A DNA stretch of 32,654 nucleotides, from assembly GCA_012730035.1 (NCBI GenBank), contig JAAYBQ010000031.1, positions 1 to 32,654 on the forward strand, given 5' to 3'. Position 1 is the stretch's first letter, and each line of letters begins with the position of its first letter. Source of the stretch: Spirochaetota bacterium (GTDB taxonomy: Bacteria > Spirochaetota > UBA4802 > UBA5550). A model generated the notes under the pieces. That model was not told the origin of the DNA. It saw only the letters and a list, made by a program, of their open reading frames with translations, and searched no databases. Shown here piece after piece: positions 24,633 to 32,540 of the stretch. The position numbers and the translations under genes are program-made.

Positions 24633-25565
24633 ATGAAGGTTGGATTTTTCGGAACACCGGGGATTGCCTCTTATGTGCTCGAAAAGCTCTGCTGCAGGTT
24701 CGACGTTGTGTTCCTTGTGGCACCCTCTGATAAACGCTGCGGCCGTGACCTTAAACTGCAGCACTGTGCGGCAAAAGAGGCAGCTCTCTGCCATGAGGTG
24801 CCGGTGCTGCAGCCCGTATCGCTTAAAGACCCTGCATTTGCCGAAACTCTCAGGGGTTTCGGCGCCGATATATTTGTAGTAGTTGCCTACGGCAGACTTA
24901 TACCCGCGTCGGTATTCAACATACCGCCATGCGGCACCATAAACCTTCATCCATCACTGCTGCCGAAGTACAGGGGCGCGGCGCCGGTAGAGTGGGCTCT
25001 TATAAACGGTGAAACTGTTACGGGCGTTACTGTACAGATGATAAACGAGGAACTGGACGCCGGCGACATTGTCCTTTCGGGCGAAATAGCAATCGACGGC
25101 AACATGACCGCTAAAGAACTCTACGAAATTGTGCTTCCCGTCGGCGCCGGACTGGTTGCCGATGCTGTTGAACTTCTCTGCTCCGGCGGCAGCATAAACC
25201 TTGTCAAGCAGGACCACTCGCAGGCAACCTGGTGCGGCAAGATAGATAATGAGACTGCGCACATTGACTGGAGCACGAGCGCCCCTGCAATACACAACCT
25301 GGTCAGGGGCCTTAACCCGAAACCCGTGGCATGGACAACCTTCCGCGGTAAACACCTGAAGGTATGGGAGACCCGCATATTCAGTGAGGAGGCGCCTGCG
25401 CCCGCTCCGGGAGAGATCGCGGTGCTGCATAAAAAAAGGCTTATAGCCGGTACTGGTAATGGTATAATTGAACTTGTTTCACTGCAGCCCGAAACAAAGA
25501 AGCGCATGGATGCTGCAGCCTTTATAAACGGCTACAGGCTGGCCCCGTCTGAAAGGTTTGAATAG
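24633..25565 (+). CDS. fmt: Methionyl-tRNA formyltransferase
   Basis: A 310-residue enzyme that formylates Met-tRNA(fMet) using 10-formyltetrahydrofolate. The catalytic motif NLHPSLLPKYRGAAPV (104-119) carries the family asparagine and histidine, and LDAGDI (141-146) carries the catalytic aspartate. The N-terminal FFGTPG and the C-terminal tRNA-binding domain (about 205-305) fit the family length. def-fmt is a common pair, and here the genes are one base apart. Confidence 0.96.
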   Translation: MKVGFFGTPGIASYVLEKLCCRFDVVFLVAPSDKRCGRDLKLQHCAAKEAALCHEVPVLQPVSLKDPAFAETLRGFGADIFVVVAYGRLIPASVFNIPPCGTINLHPSLLPKYRGAAPVEWALINGETVTGVTVQMINEELDAGDIVLSGEIAIDGNMTAKELYEIVLPVGAGLVADAVELLCSGGSINLVKQDHSQATWCGKIDNETAHIDWSTSAPAIHNLVRGLNPKPVAWTTFRGKHLKVWETRIFSEEAPAPAPGEIAVLHKKRLIAGTGNGIIELVSLQPETKKRMDAAAFINGYRLAPSERFE

Positions 25566-25567
25566 AA

Positions 25568-25918
25568 TTGTCGTACAGGGACAGAAAACCTGACAGAAAA
25601 AAGATGCGGCGCGACAAGAATGCCCTGGTCTGCGCTGGTGAAGAGAAGGACTCGCACGTCTCAAGGGAAAAGGCAAAGGCCAGGGAACTGCGCGGTACGG
25701 CCTGGTGGCGCGAAAAAATCTCCAGCGGCGAATGCTACTACTGCGGCAGAAAATTCAACCCCGCTGAACTGACCATGGACCACAAGATACCGCTCGCAAG
25801 GGGGGGCGTGTCTGAAAAAATAAATATAGTCCCCGCGTGCAAGGAATGCAATAACAAAAAGAAGTATATGCTCCCAACCGAATGGGACGAGTACATGGAG
25901 AGGCTTAAAAATGGCTGA
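25568..25918 (+). CDS. Small HNH endonuclease
   Basis: A 116-residue protein with a complete HNH domain: CYYC (56-59), LTMDHKIPLARGG (69-80), the asparagine in INIVPACKECN (86-95) with second zinc pair C91/C94. The basic N-terminus (residues 1-45) could bind DNA. It begins with TTG (AAGG about 11 bases upstream); an ATG at 25604 would drop twelve residues. It follows fmt after two bases and is thus in the def-fmt operon, an unusual place for a nuclease. Nothing suggests an intron or inserted element. Function is unknown; single-domain HNH proteins serve in repair, restriction or phage packaging. Confidence 0.85.
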   Translation: MSYRDRKPDRKKMRRDKNALVCAGEEKDSHVSREKAKARELRGTAWWREKISSGECYYCGRKFNPAELTMDHKIPLARGGVSEKINIVPACKECNNKKKYMLPTEWDEYMERLKNG

Positions 25919-25976
25919 TCCCTTTTACCCGCCATGCCGGTCGTAATAAACATACCCCGAATAAAAAGTTTTTTAA

Positions 25977-26005
25977 TTGTAATAGACCGGCCGATATAGT
26001 ATAAT
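25977..26005 (+). promoter_or_regulatory. Promoter of the cyclic-nucleotide-domain protein gene
   Basis: TTGTAA (25977-25982) and a perfect TATAAT (26000-26005) are 17 bases apart. Transcription would begin near 26012, leaving a 67-base leader that contains a GGGCC/GGCCC stem, and TGGAG before the ATG. Confidence 0.6.
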
Positions 26006-26078
26006 AAGACTTGTTTCGTACGGGCCGGCATTTCAGGCCCTGACTTCGCATCTCTATACCTTTAGCCTGGAGTAAAAT

Positions 26079-28526
26079 ATGCCTGAAACCAGAAATTTAA
26101 AGCAGGGTGAAATACTTTTTATACAGGGGGGCAATCCCGACAGGATATACATGCTGCAGGATGGCGAGATCGAGATCCTTTCGGCTCCGGCTGAATTTGC
26201 CGGGCTTGACAAAAATATAATCATAGACAAATCCGCAAGGGTCTTCAGTCTTAAGGGCAAGTCGATGCTTCTGGGCTTTTCCGGCCTGCTTGCATCGCCA
26301 TACACAAGGTCAGCCAGGGCTGTTACAGCCTCGCAGGTGGTGGAGTACCCGCTCCCGCAGGGGGGATTCAGGGGAATTGCCGGCCGTGAGATGAACACAT
26401 CGATCAACATGCTGCGTCAGCTCTTTAACAATTTTATGAACGCCCAGGCCCACATGAAAAAGACAGTGAGCGCGTACGTACGCCTCTGCCAGGTTGACGA
26501 TAACATGGCCCTTGCCCACAGCAGCCTGGCAAAGGGGAGCGGCCCCGATCCCGTCGTAAAAAAAAGCGATGACCTGCGCACCCTGTTCAACATGAACCGC
26601 GGAACCATCCCCTCGATAATTACAGTGGACTTTCTTCTTGAGGACAGGTCTGCCCAGTTCAGAAAATCCTACACCGAAAAAATAGCAATGGATTCGCTTG
26701 TCCCTGAATATGCCGACCTCGCGAAGAGGGTGCTGAAACTTGATCCGCAGATAATCGCGACAATGCTTAAAGCCGATTCCGACATAGCACTCTCACTCTT
26801 TACGGCCATTACGCGCGGGTTTGACAGGATGCTCGACAATACCTCGGCAATAATGGAAAAATTTGAACAGAAGATAAAAACTTTTTTTGACGGTCCTGGC
26901 AGCTGGGCCGAATATTTTACTGCCATGGATGGGTTGAAGGACTGGTCATCGCGCGGCGGCCTGGCATCGGACTTTCAGTCCGGGCTCGCAAGGCTTATGC
27001 AGCGGCTTGAGGCGATGGCGCTTGAGGTGAGCGGAAAGGGCTTCGGCAGGTTCGACGGCTACAACAAATTGCTGAATATGCTGGCAGGCAGGGGTGAACG
27101 CTCAGTTGCTGCTGCAAATGAGCCGGCAGAGGCGGAGGGGGACTTCGCGGGCGCGCCTTCAGTTATAAGTACTGGGCTGCAGAAATCGATCTTTCAGATA
27201 TTCGAGTTTGCCATGGTCGAGAAGGAGTTCCAGAACAGGCTTCTTAAAATGCTTAATGATTTCAAGATGAGCAAGAATCCCTTCGGCACCGAGTCCGACG
27301 AAAGAAAGATGCGCAGGTTCATTACCCAGATGTACTGGGATCTTTATAAGCAGGTTTTTGTGCGATCAAAGATTGAGTCAACCACGCCCAGGGCGGCAAA
27401 GCTTATGCTTAATTACGGTTTTCTTGATGATACAATGCTCACACCTGAACAGATTGCCGAGCTTAACGACCTTGCGCGCATGAGGGAACGGCAGCCTGAA
27501 TTTCCGGTCTACTCTGAGTACGAGTTCCTCTCTATGATCTATAATGGTGATGAGGAGCCCAGCATAACCGAGATGGGACTTGCCTACGATGCGTTTCTCA
27601 GGGAGCAGGAGAAGTACCAGAAAAAAAACAAGGGTGAAGAGAATACTGAGGATCCCAATTCGCCCATGAGCAAGACCCTTCACGAGATAAGCCAGCGGCT
27701 TGCGAGCACCGCTGCGGTCTGTTCCGGTGGAACTGCAACAGCCTTTCCCATACTGACAGCCGAGCTTGTAAAGGGGAGCTTTAAAAACCTGTACCAGAAT
27801 AAACATGCAGTTTCTGAAATAATAAAAAAACTCCGTGATATAGATTTCTCAGTCTTTTACAGGGAGACAGTACTTCGCCTGGATTCGGCGCGCGAGGTTA
27901 TCGAGGAGGAGGTCGTTCCATACTTTGTTCTGCTCCCCATATACGGCACCAAGACCCTTCTGTGGCAGGAGATTTCGGGCAACAATAAACGGTCCCTTGG
28001 AAGAATAATGATACCGGTATTTTTTGCAGGTGAACTCGAAAAGAGCCTTATGCATACCCTTGCCTGCTACAGGTGGGAACTTAACCGCAGCATGAAGGGT
28101 GCTATGTGGGCCGATCCGATTGAGGGCGGAATCTCGGGTGAATACTTTGACTACGTTAATACCTTTAAGAAGAACAGCAGGCTTTCGCCCGAAATGAAGG
28201 AGCAGATATCGCTGCGCTTCAAGTCTTTGCGCACAAACCGCGACAGGTTCGCGGCGGACTACATGCTCTGGGTAGAGTTTGAGCGCGAGGGTATAATGAA
28301 ACTGAACAACGTGGTAAGGGAGATGTTCTTTAAGCACATACCGTTTAAAAAAGAAACGCGCGAAATACTGGAGAACATGCCTGCCTACAGCAAGTACGCG
28401 GGAAGGTACAAGAATGTGCAGGCCAGGGAGATAGCCGCATTTGAGCGCAAGTTCAAAAAATACCAGAATGACGCCGGAGAGTACCCGGCCGAAATAGAAA
28501 AGTTTTTTGAATACCTTAAGATATAA
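26079..28526 (+). CDS. Large protein with N-terminal cyclic-nucleotide-binding-like domain
   Basis: An 815-residue cytoplasmic protein. The first 105 residues or so form a cNMP-binding-type beta barrel (LKQGEILFIQGGNPDRIYML, DGEIEIL, RSARAV). In the phosphate cassette the usual glycine-glutamate is GF (66-67), so the residue that contacts the ribose of cAMP is missing while the arginine (R77) remains; ligand binding is doubtful. The other 700 residues are long, mostly helical and unlike any domain I know, with charged linkers around 345-360 and 530-545. Similar large proteins occur in other spirochaetes as far as I recall. There is no DNA-binding helix-turn-helix, so it is not a Crp-like regulator. 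Confidence 0.8.
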   Translation: MPETRNLKQGEILFIQGGNPDRIYMLQDGEIEILSAPAEFAGLDKNIIIDKSARVFSLKGKSMLLGFSGLLASPYTRSARAVTASQVVEYPLPQGGFRGIAGREMNTSINMLRQLFNNFMNAQAHMKKTVSAYVRLCQVDDNMALAHSSLAKGSGPDPVVKKSDDLRTLFNMNRGTIPSIITVDFLLEDRSAQFRKSYTEKIAMDSLVPEYADLAKRVLKLDPQIIATMLKADSDIALSLFTAITRGFDRMLDNTSAIMEKFEQKIKTFFDGPGSWAEYFTAMDGLKDWSSRGGLASDFQSGLARLMQRLEAMALEVSGKGFGRFDGYNKLLNMLAGRGERSVAAANEPAEAEGDFAGAPSVISTGLQKSIFQIFEFAMVEKEFQNRLLKMLNDFKMSKNPFGTESDERKMRRFITQMYWDLYKQVFVRSKIESTTPRAAKLMLNYGFLDDTMLTPEQIAELNDLARMRERQPEFPVYSEYEFLSMIYNGDEEPSITEMGLAYDAFLREQEKYQKKNKGEENTEDPNSPMSKTLHEISQRLASTAAVCSGGTATAFPILTAELVKGSFKNLYQNKHAVSEIIKKLRDIDFSVFYRETVLRLDSAREVIEEEVVPYFVLLPIYGTKTLLWQEISGNNKRSLGRIMIPVFFAGELEKSLMHTLACYRWELNRSMKGAMWADPIEGGISGEYFDYVNTFKKNSRLSPEMKEQISLRFKSLRTNRDRFAADYMLWVEFEREGIMKLNNVVREMFFKHIPFKKETREILENMPAYSKYAGRYKNVQAREIAAFERKFKKYQNDAGEYPAEIEKFFEYLKI

Positions 28527-28666
28527 GCTAATGTTCCACTGCGCGGCCATGCGTAAATTTGTCATCACGATTAAAGAGTGTCCTCATCTGCTGATGCCTG
28601 GTCGCCTCTTTCGGATGGATTACAAGGTACGAAAAATATTTAAACCGGTTGAAAACAGGTAAAAGG

Positions 28667-29302
28667 ATGAAATATACAAATTGCTTGATAGCTATACTTA
28701 CGTTTGTTGTAATGCTCACTTCATATAATGCTTACCGTCCGCTTCTGGCATCTGACGAAGATGATACTGTTATTAAAAAGTGTGGTTACGGTGAACGCAA
28801 AAAATACCGCAGCTACCTTATAGATGTAAACCTCTACACCGGCGGCGGCAACCTGCTTCACGAAAAATACAGTGATGAACTGCTCTGCCTTGCATACGCC
28901 ATGAGTGAGAATCAGGATATTACCCTTGTTAAGCAGTCTGTGGGTTTTTACCATGACAGGCTCTCTTCAGGGGACACTCTTTATTATATCGGTTTTGATG
29001 TCTCGGCCGAATACGATGAGAAACTTGATTACGGAAGGTTCTGCACCAGACTTATACGGGAGAACGTGAGCGGAATAGCCGAGGAGGCTGTGCGGCTGGA
29101 ACGCGTGTTCAGGGAAAAGAATGTTGCGGGCATGGTGATAACATTCAGGTGGGACCGGAGCGGCGAGGAGAGCAGCTTTACGATCTGGCTTAAAAGGGAG
29201 GATCTGAGTCTTTTTAATAACGGCAAGATCACGGCCAGCGAGCTGTACCAGCGAAGCACCATAACGGGCAGCTCTGGCAGGGTTATACTCCTTCCAATAT
29301 AG
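28667..29302 (+). CDS. Exported protein of unknown function
   Basis: A 211-residue protein with a signal peptide or N-terminal anchor (residues 5-19 hydrophobic; possible cut after LLA, residue 28). The rest is a mixed sequence with no domain I can name: a YLIDVNLYTGGG segment, a central YYIGFDVSAEYD and a C-terminal FTIWLKREDL. I chose ATG 28667 (AGG six bases upstream) rather than the in-frame TTG at 28649. It follows the cyclic-nucleotide-domain gene after 140 bases. Its last 20 bases overlap the 3' end of hisC on the other strand. Function unknown. Confidence 0.7.
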   Translation: MKYTNCLIAILTFVVMLTSYNAYRPLLASDEDDTVIKKCGYGERKKYRSYLIDVNLYTGGGNLLHEKYSDELLCLAYAMSENQDITLVKQSVGFYHDRLSSGDTLYYIGFDVSAEYDEKLDYGRFCTRLIRENVSGIAEEAVRLERVFREKNVAGMVITFRWDRSGEESSFTIWLKREDLSLFNNGKITASELYQRSTITGSSGRVILLPI

Positions 29303-30338
29303 AACTTATAAGCGCGCATAACTTTTTAATCTCCATCATAGTGCCCACGCTTATGCGTACGTAGTCAGATATTACCGGTTCCTTAAAGTGGCGGACCAGT
29401 ATCCTCTCTTCTTTCAGTTTCAGGTAAAGTTCTTCCGAGCTGATCTGCGGGTGGCGCGCAAGCAGAAAGTTTGCACGCGAGGGTACGCGTTCAAAGCCCA
29501 GGTCGTCAAGCCTCTCTTCGAGGTACTCCTTGTTGCTCCTGAGCATGTTAATGTTGTATTCAAATGTTTTTCTGTCAAGGAGCGCCGCGGCCGCGCCTGC
29601 CTGCGCGAGTGAATCAACATTGTAAGAGTCCTTTATTTTAACCAGGCCCCTGATAATATCTCTGTGCGCTACAGCGAGTCCAACCCGCAGCCCGGCCAGA
29701 GAACAGGACTTCGAGAATGAACGGGTAACCAGCAGGTTGTCATATTCCCCGGTAAGTTCAATGGCAGAGCCGCCGTAGAAATCTATATACGCTTCGTCAA
29801 CAACCAGCAGTCCCTTAAATCTATCAAGGAATGACCTTATCATGCCGCTTTCAATAAAGGTGCCCGTGGGATTGTTCGGGTTGGCTATAATAACCATGTC
29901 GTACTTTTTATCCAGGAACCTTTCAAGGTTAAGGTTAAAGCCGCTCTCCATCTTTATCTTTTCGTATTTTATGGCGTTGGATTGCGCCAGCGTGTCGTAA
30001 AGGGAATAGGATGGATAGGGGAAGGCAGCTGTTCCATCTTTTTCAATGAGCCCCCGGAATATGAGCGTAAAGATTTCGTCCGACCCGTTCCCTGCAAAAA
30101 CGTTTTCAGGTGAAAGATTGTTCTGCTCTGCGAAGACCTGCCTCAGCCTGATGCAGAGTGAGTCCGGGTAACGCCTGAGTCCCGCATTTACTGCTTCGCG
30201 GATAGTCCCGAGCACCTTTTCTGATGGCGGGAATGGGTTTTCGTTGGTGTTAAGTTTTATGTATTCGTCAATGTTGGCGGGCTGTTCGCCGGGGATGTAC
30301 TCCTCCATGCCCTTGAGCGTGCTGTTCCAGAATTTCAT
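29283..30338 (-). CDS. hisC: Histidinol-phosphate aminotransferase
   Basis: A 351-residue fold-type I aminotransferase that converts imidazole-acetol phosphate to histidinol phosphate. It has LNTNENPFPPSE (29-40), ANPNNPTGT (152-160), DEAYIDF (181-187), the PLP lysine K210 in TRSFSKS (205-211) and GLRVG (216-220), all typical of HisC. GGAGA lies five bases before the ATG. No other his gene is present; its partner is pyrD, 10 bases upstream in the same operon. Close homologues can also act on aromatic amino acids, so histidine is the likely but not proven substrate. Confidence 0.92.
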   Translation of the reverse strand: MKFWNSTLKGMEEYIPGEQPANIDEYIKLNTNENPFPPSEKVLGTIREAVNAGLRRYPDSLCIRLRQVFAEQNNLSPENVFAGNGSDEIFTLIFRGLIEKDGTAAFPYPSYSLYDTLAQSNAIKYEKIKMESGFNLNLERFLDKKYDMVIIANPNNPTGTFIESGMIRSFLDRFKGLLVVDEAYIDFYGGSAIELTGEYDNLLVTRSFSKSCSLAGLRVGLAVAHRDIIRGLVKIKDSYNVDSLAQAGAAAALLDRKTFEYNINMLRSNKEYLEERLDDLGFERVPSRANFLLARHPQISSEELYLKLKEERILVRHFKEPVISDYVRISVGTMMEIKKLCALISSILEGV

Positions 30339-30348
30339 CCAGTCTCCG

Positions 30349-31260
30349 TTATACGCGGTGGGCCGCGCCTCTTATTTCATCAAGGGAGCTGATCCCCTCT
30401 TTCTTCATGTAATCTTCAAGCTGGCCTGCAAGTTTTCCTGATACTGCAGGTTCGACCATGCTCGCGGTCCCTATTGAAACTGCGGACGCGCCGGCCATGA
30501 TAAATTCAAGTACATCCTCGATGTTCGAGATCCCCCCCATACCCACAATGGGGATCTTTACCTTCTGGTATATCTGGTAGACGATCCTTACTGCCACGGG
30601 CCTTACAGCTGGGCCGCTTAAGCCCGCGACCTTGTTCGCAAAGTGCGGCCTGCGACTTTTAATATCAATCTTCATGCCGAGGAGCGTGTTAATGGCCGAG
30701 ACCGCGTCAGCGCCGATCTCCTCTGCGCGAAGGGCGAACGACGCGATGTCTGTAACGTTGGGTGAAAGTTTGATTATGAGCGGGCATGAAGTAACCTCGC
30801 GCGCCTGTTCCACCAGTTCGGTAAAGACGCACATATCTGTGCCGAAGGCCATTCCCCCCTGCTTTACGTTGGGACATGACACGTTAAGTTCAATGGCGTC
30901 TATGCCCGGAGTTTTTGACAGAATGCTGCAGAGCTCGATGTTCTCTTCGACTGAATGCGCGGCCACGTTGGGTATGGTGACCGCGCCTGACTTAACAAGG
31001 AAAGGGAGTTTCTTTTCGATAAATTCATCAAGCCCCACGTTTTCAAGGCCGATTGAGTTCAGCACACCTGAAGGAGTTTCAATTATGCGGTTACCGGGGT
31101 TGCCCCTGCGCGGTTTCATCGAAAGCCCCTTTGTAAAGACAGCGCCTATTTTTGAAATATCTACGAACCTTGATAGCTCTTCGCCGTAGCCTGCAGTGCC
31201 GGAGGCAACAGTTATGGGATTTTTAAGGGTCAGCGACCCGATCTTTACACTTGTATCCAC
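30349..31260 (-). CDS. pyrD: Dihydroorotate dehydrogenase, class 1B catalytic subunit
   Basis: A 303-residue FMN enzyme that oxidises dihydroorotate to orotate in pyrimidine synthesis. NPITVASGTAGYG (14-26), ELNVSCPNVKQGG (124-136) with the catalytic cysteine C129 that marks class 1, and GMGGISNIEDVLEFIMAGAS near the C-terminus are visible. Class 1B enzymes work with the PyrK electron-transfer subunit, which is not in this window. It starts with GTG, with AGGAG six bases upstream, and is followed by hisC after 10 bases. With carB and pyrR it makes three pyrimidine genes in this region, in two units. Confidence 0.95.
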   Translation of the reverse strand: MDTSVKIGSLTLKNPITVASGTAGYGEELSRFVDISKIGAVFTKGLSMKPRRGNPGNRIIETPSGVLNSIGLENVGLDEFIEKKLPFLVKSGAVTIPNVAAHSVEENIELCSILSKTPGIDAIELNVSCPNVKQGGMAFGTDMCVFTELVEQAREVTSCPLIIKLSPNVTDIASFALRAEEIGADAVSAINTLLGMKIDIKSRRPHFANKVAGLSGPAVRPVAVRIVYQIYQKVKIPIVGMGGISNIEDVLEFIMAGASAVSIGTASMVEPAVSGKLAGQLEDYMKKEGISSLDEIRGAAHRV

Positions 31261-31385
31261 GGATTTCTCCTTTGCTTTATGTAAAGGAACAATAGCACCG
31301 GGTATGAGTCAATGATTTTTTGGCAAAGCCCGCGCACCCGGGTATTTAACTTCTGCACACATTTCAGGATGCCGGAACTTTACAG

Positions 31386-31563
31386 CCCCCGCACCCCCGC
31401 AGGGGGCAAGGAATAATGGTTACGGTAAAGAAAGGTTTATTATTCAGTGAATTTATATTGCTGTTTAAACTTTATGTATTGTAATTATAGACCTGTTTAT
31501 AAAATTGATCCTGGTTTTAACAATCAGTTAAGTTGAGCCTTGCCCCCTGCGGGGGTGCGGGGG
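31386..31563. repeat. Perfect 26-base inverted repeat flanking a 126-base AT-rich core
   Basis: The arm at 31386-31411 (ends GGGGGCAAGG) is the exact reverse complement of 31538-31563 (CCTTGCCCCC at its start). Each arm can also fold by itself (CCCCCGCAGGGGG type). The arms lie in the 321-base divergent gap between pyrD and the HAD gene (31261-31581), which has no reading frame. The right arm ends a few bases before the GGAGG of the HAD gene. Similar C5/G5 hairpin sequence occurs at 32526-32540. Confidence 0.75.
31458..31485 (+). promoter_or_regulatory. Weak candidate promoter for the HAD gene
   Basis: TTGCTG (31458-31463) and TGTAAT (31480-31485, 5 of 6) are 16 bases apart inside the AT-rich core between the inverted repeat arms. 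The transcript would therefore carry the right arm as a leader hairpin. Confidence 0.3.
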
Positions 31564-31581
31564 GTGGGGAGGAAGTAAACA

Positions 31582-32262
31582 TTGAAAGATAAAAACATAT
31601 ACCTTGCGTTCGACATTGACGGGACAATATTTGACGCCGGTGAAATACTGCTTACAGCCATAGAGCAGGGCTCGGATAAACTTAAAAATCTGCGGCCCGA
31701 GCTGAACATAAGCACGCCCACTATGCAGCAGATCACATCTACTCTTGGCTACCCGCTGCCCGAAATATTCCGCATGCTCTACCCCGAACTTGATGCAGAG
31801 GGCAGGCGCCTTTATGCCGAAATCTGGACCGAAAACCTTGTGAGCCTTATACTTGCGCGTAAAGGTATACTGATTGACGGCGCAGAGAGGATAATACCGC
31901 AGCTTCACGCCGAAGGCTTCACCATGCTTGTTGCATCCAACGGCGCGCGCGAATACGTCGAGGCAGTGCTGGCAGCATATAACCTTAAAAAGTATTTTTC
32001 AGAGCCTTTTCTTTACGCGGCCGACGGTTACGGCACCAAGAGCGGAATAGTAAAAGAGTACATGAAAGTTCTTGAGCCCGGAACATTTATCATGATCGGT
32101 GACCGCATAACTGACCTGGATGCGGCGCGCGACAACTCAATTCCTTTCATAGGCTGTGCCTTTGGACACGCGGGCATAGAGGAGATCGGCGGCGAGAAGT
32201 ACATAGTTCACGGGCTGGACGAGGTTCCGGGAATGGTTAAGAGAGTGCTGGAGGAGGTGTAG
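31582..32262 (+). CDS. HAD-family phosphatase
   Basis: A 226-residue HAD hydrolase with motif I DIDGT (11-15), motif II ASNGA (118-122), a lysine at 153 (TKSG) and GDRITDLDAA (173-182). A helical cap lies between. It is in the same broad class as the 22745-23377 gene but not a close copy. It starts with TTG; GGAGG is nine bases upstream. The substrate is unknown. It stands alone, diverging from pyrD. Confidence 0.88.
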   Translation: MKDKNIYLAFDIDGTIFDAGEILLTAIEQGSDKLKNLRPELNISTPTMQQITSTLGYPLPEIFRMLYPELDAEGRRLYAEIWTENLVSLILARKGILIDGAERIIPQLHAEGFTMLVASNGAREYVEAVLAAYNLKKYFSEPFLYAADGYGTKSGIVKEYMKVLEPGTFIMIGDRITDLDAARDNSIPFIGCAFGHAGIEEIGGEKYIVHGLDEVPGMVKRVLEEV

Positions 32263-32307
32263 AATTGGGCTTGTACCATGCGCCCCGTCATGCCCTCATC
32301 ACCCTAA

Positions 32308-32348
32308 CCCTCTTCTCCCGTTTTGAAGAAATGAAGGGGAGAAGAGGG
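32308..32348. repeat. Hairpin repeat CCCTCTTCTCCC ... GGGAGAAGAGGG
   Basis: A perfect 12-base-pair stem (32308-32319 with 32337-32348) around a 17-base loop, preceded by CACCCTAA. Sequences of this kind (ACCCTAACCCTCT...AGAGGG) are dispersed intergenic repeats in many bacterial genomes. It may also serve to end transcription of the HAD gene, but no T-run follows directly. Confidence 0.6.
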
Positions 32349-32448
32349 AAATTGATATAAACTTATATTTTTTATATATCCCATTTAGTCTATGAACGGA
32401 AGAGGGCATGCGGTCAGGGCAAGTGCCTGTACAATGAGTAATCGATGG

Positions 32449-32468
32449 ATCCCCGCATACGCGGGGAT
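32449..32468. repeat. Hairpin repeat ATCCCCGCATACGCGGGGAT
   Basis: Eight-base-pair stem with an ATAC loop, followed by GACA. The form GGATCCCCGC...GCGGGGATGACA is a known kind of dispersed intergenic repeat in many bacteria. It stands alone here, without spacers, so it is not a CRISPR unit. Confidence 0.6.
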
Positions 32469-32480
32469 GACATTCTCCTT

Positions 32481-32512
32481 TCTCTGTGCCCTCTGTGGCT
32501 CTGTGGTAAATC
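32481..32512 (+). repeat. CTCTGTG-type direct repeat stretch
   Basis: TCTCTGTGCCCTCTGTGGCT followed by CTGTGGTAAATC consists of imperfect repeats of CTCTGTGG. I have seen this form (CTCTGTGGCTCTGTGGT) as a common intergenic repeat in environmental bacterial genomes; here only one occurrence is visible. Confidence 0.45.
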
Positions 32513-32525
32513 CGTTAAGTTATTT

Positions 32526-32540
32526 ACCCCCACCGGGGGT
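32526..32540. repeat. ACCCCC-ACC-GGGGGT hairpin
   Basis: Six-base-pair stem with a 3-base loop. It resembles the C5/G5 hairpins within the inverted repeat at 31386-31563, suggesting a related repeat family. Confidence 0.5.

Noticed and set aside
32449-32468. CRISPR repeat (similar look to GC-palindromic repeats)
   Set aside because: Only one unit, no regularly spaced copies and no cas gene in the window.
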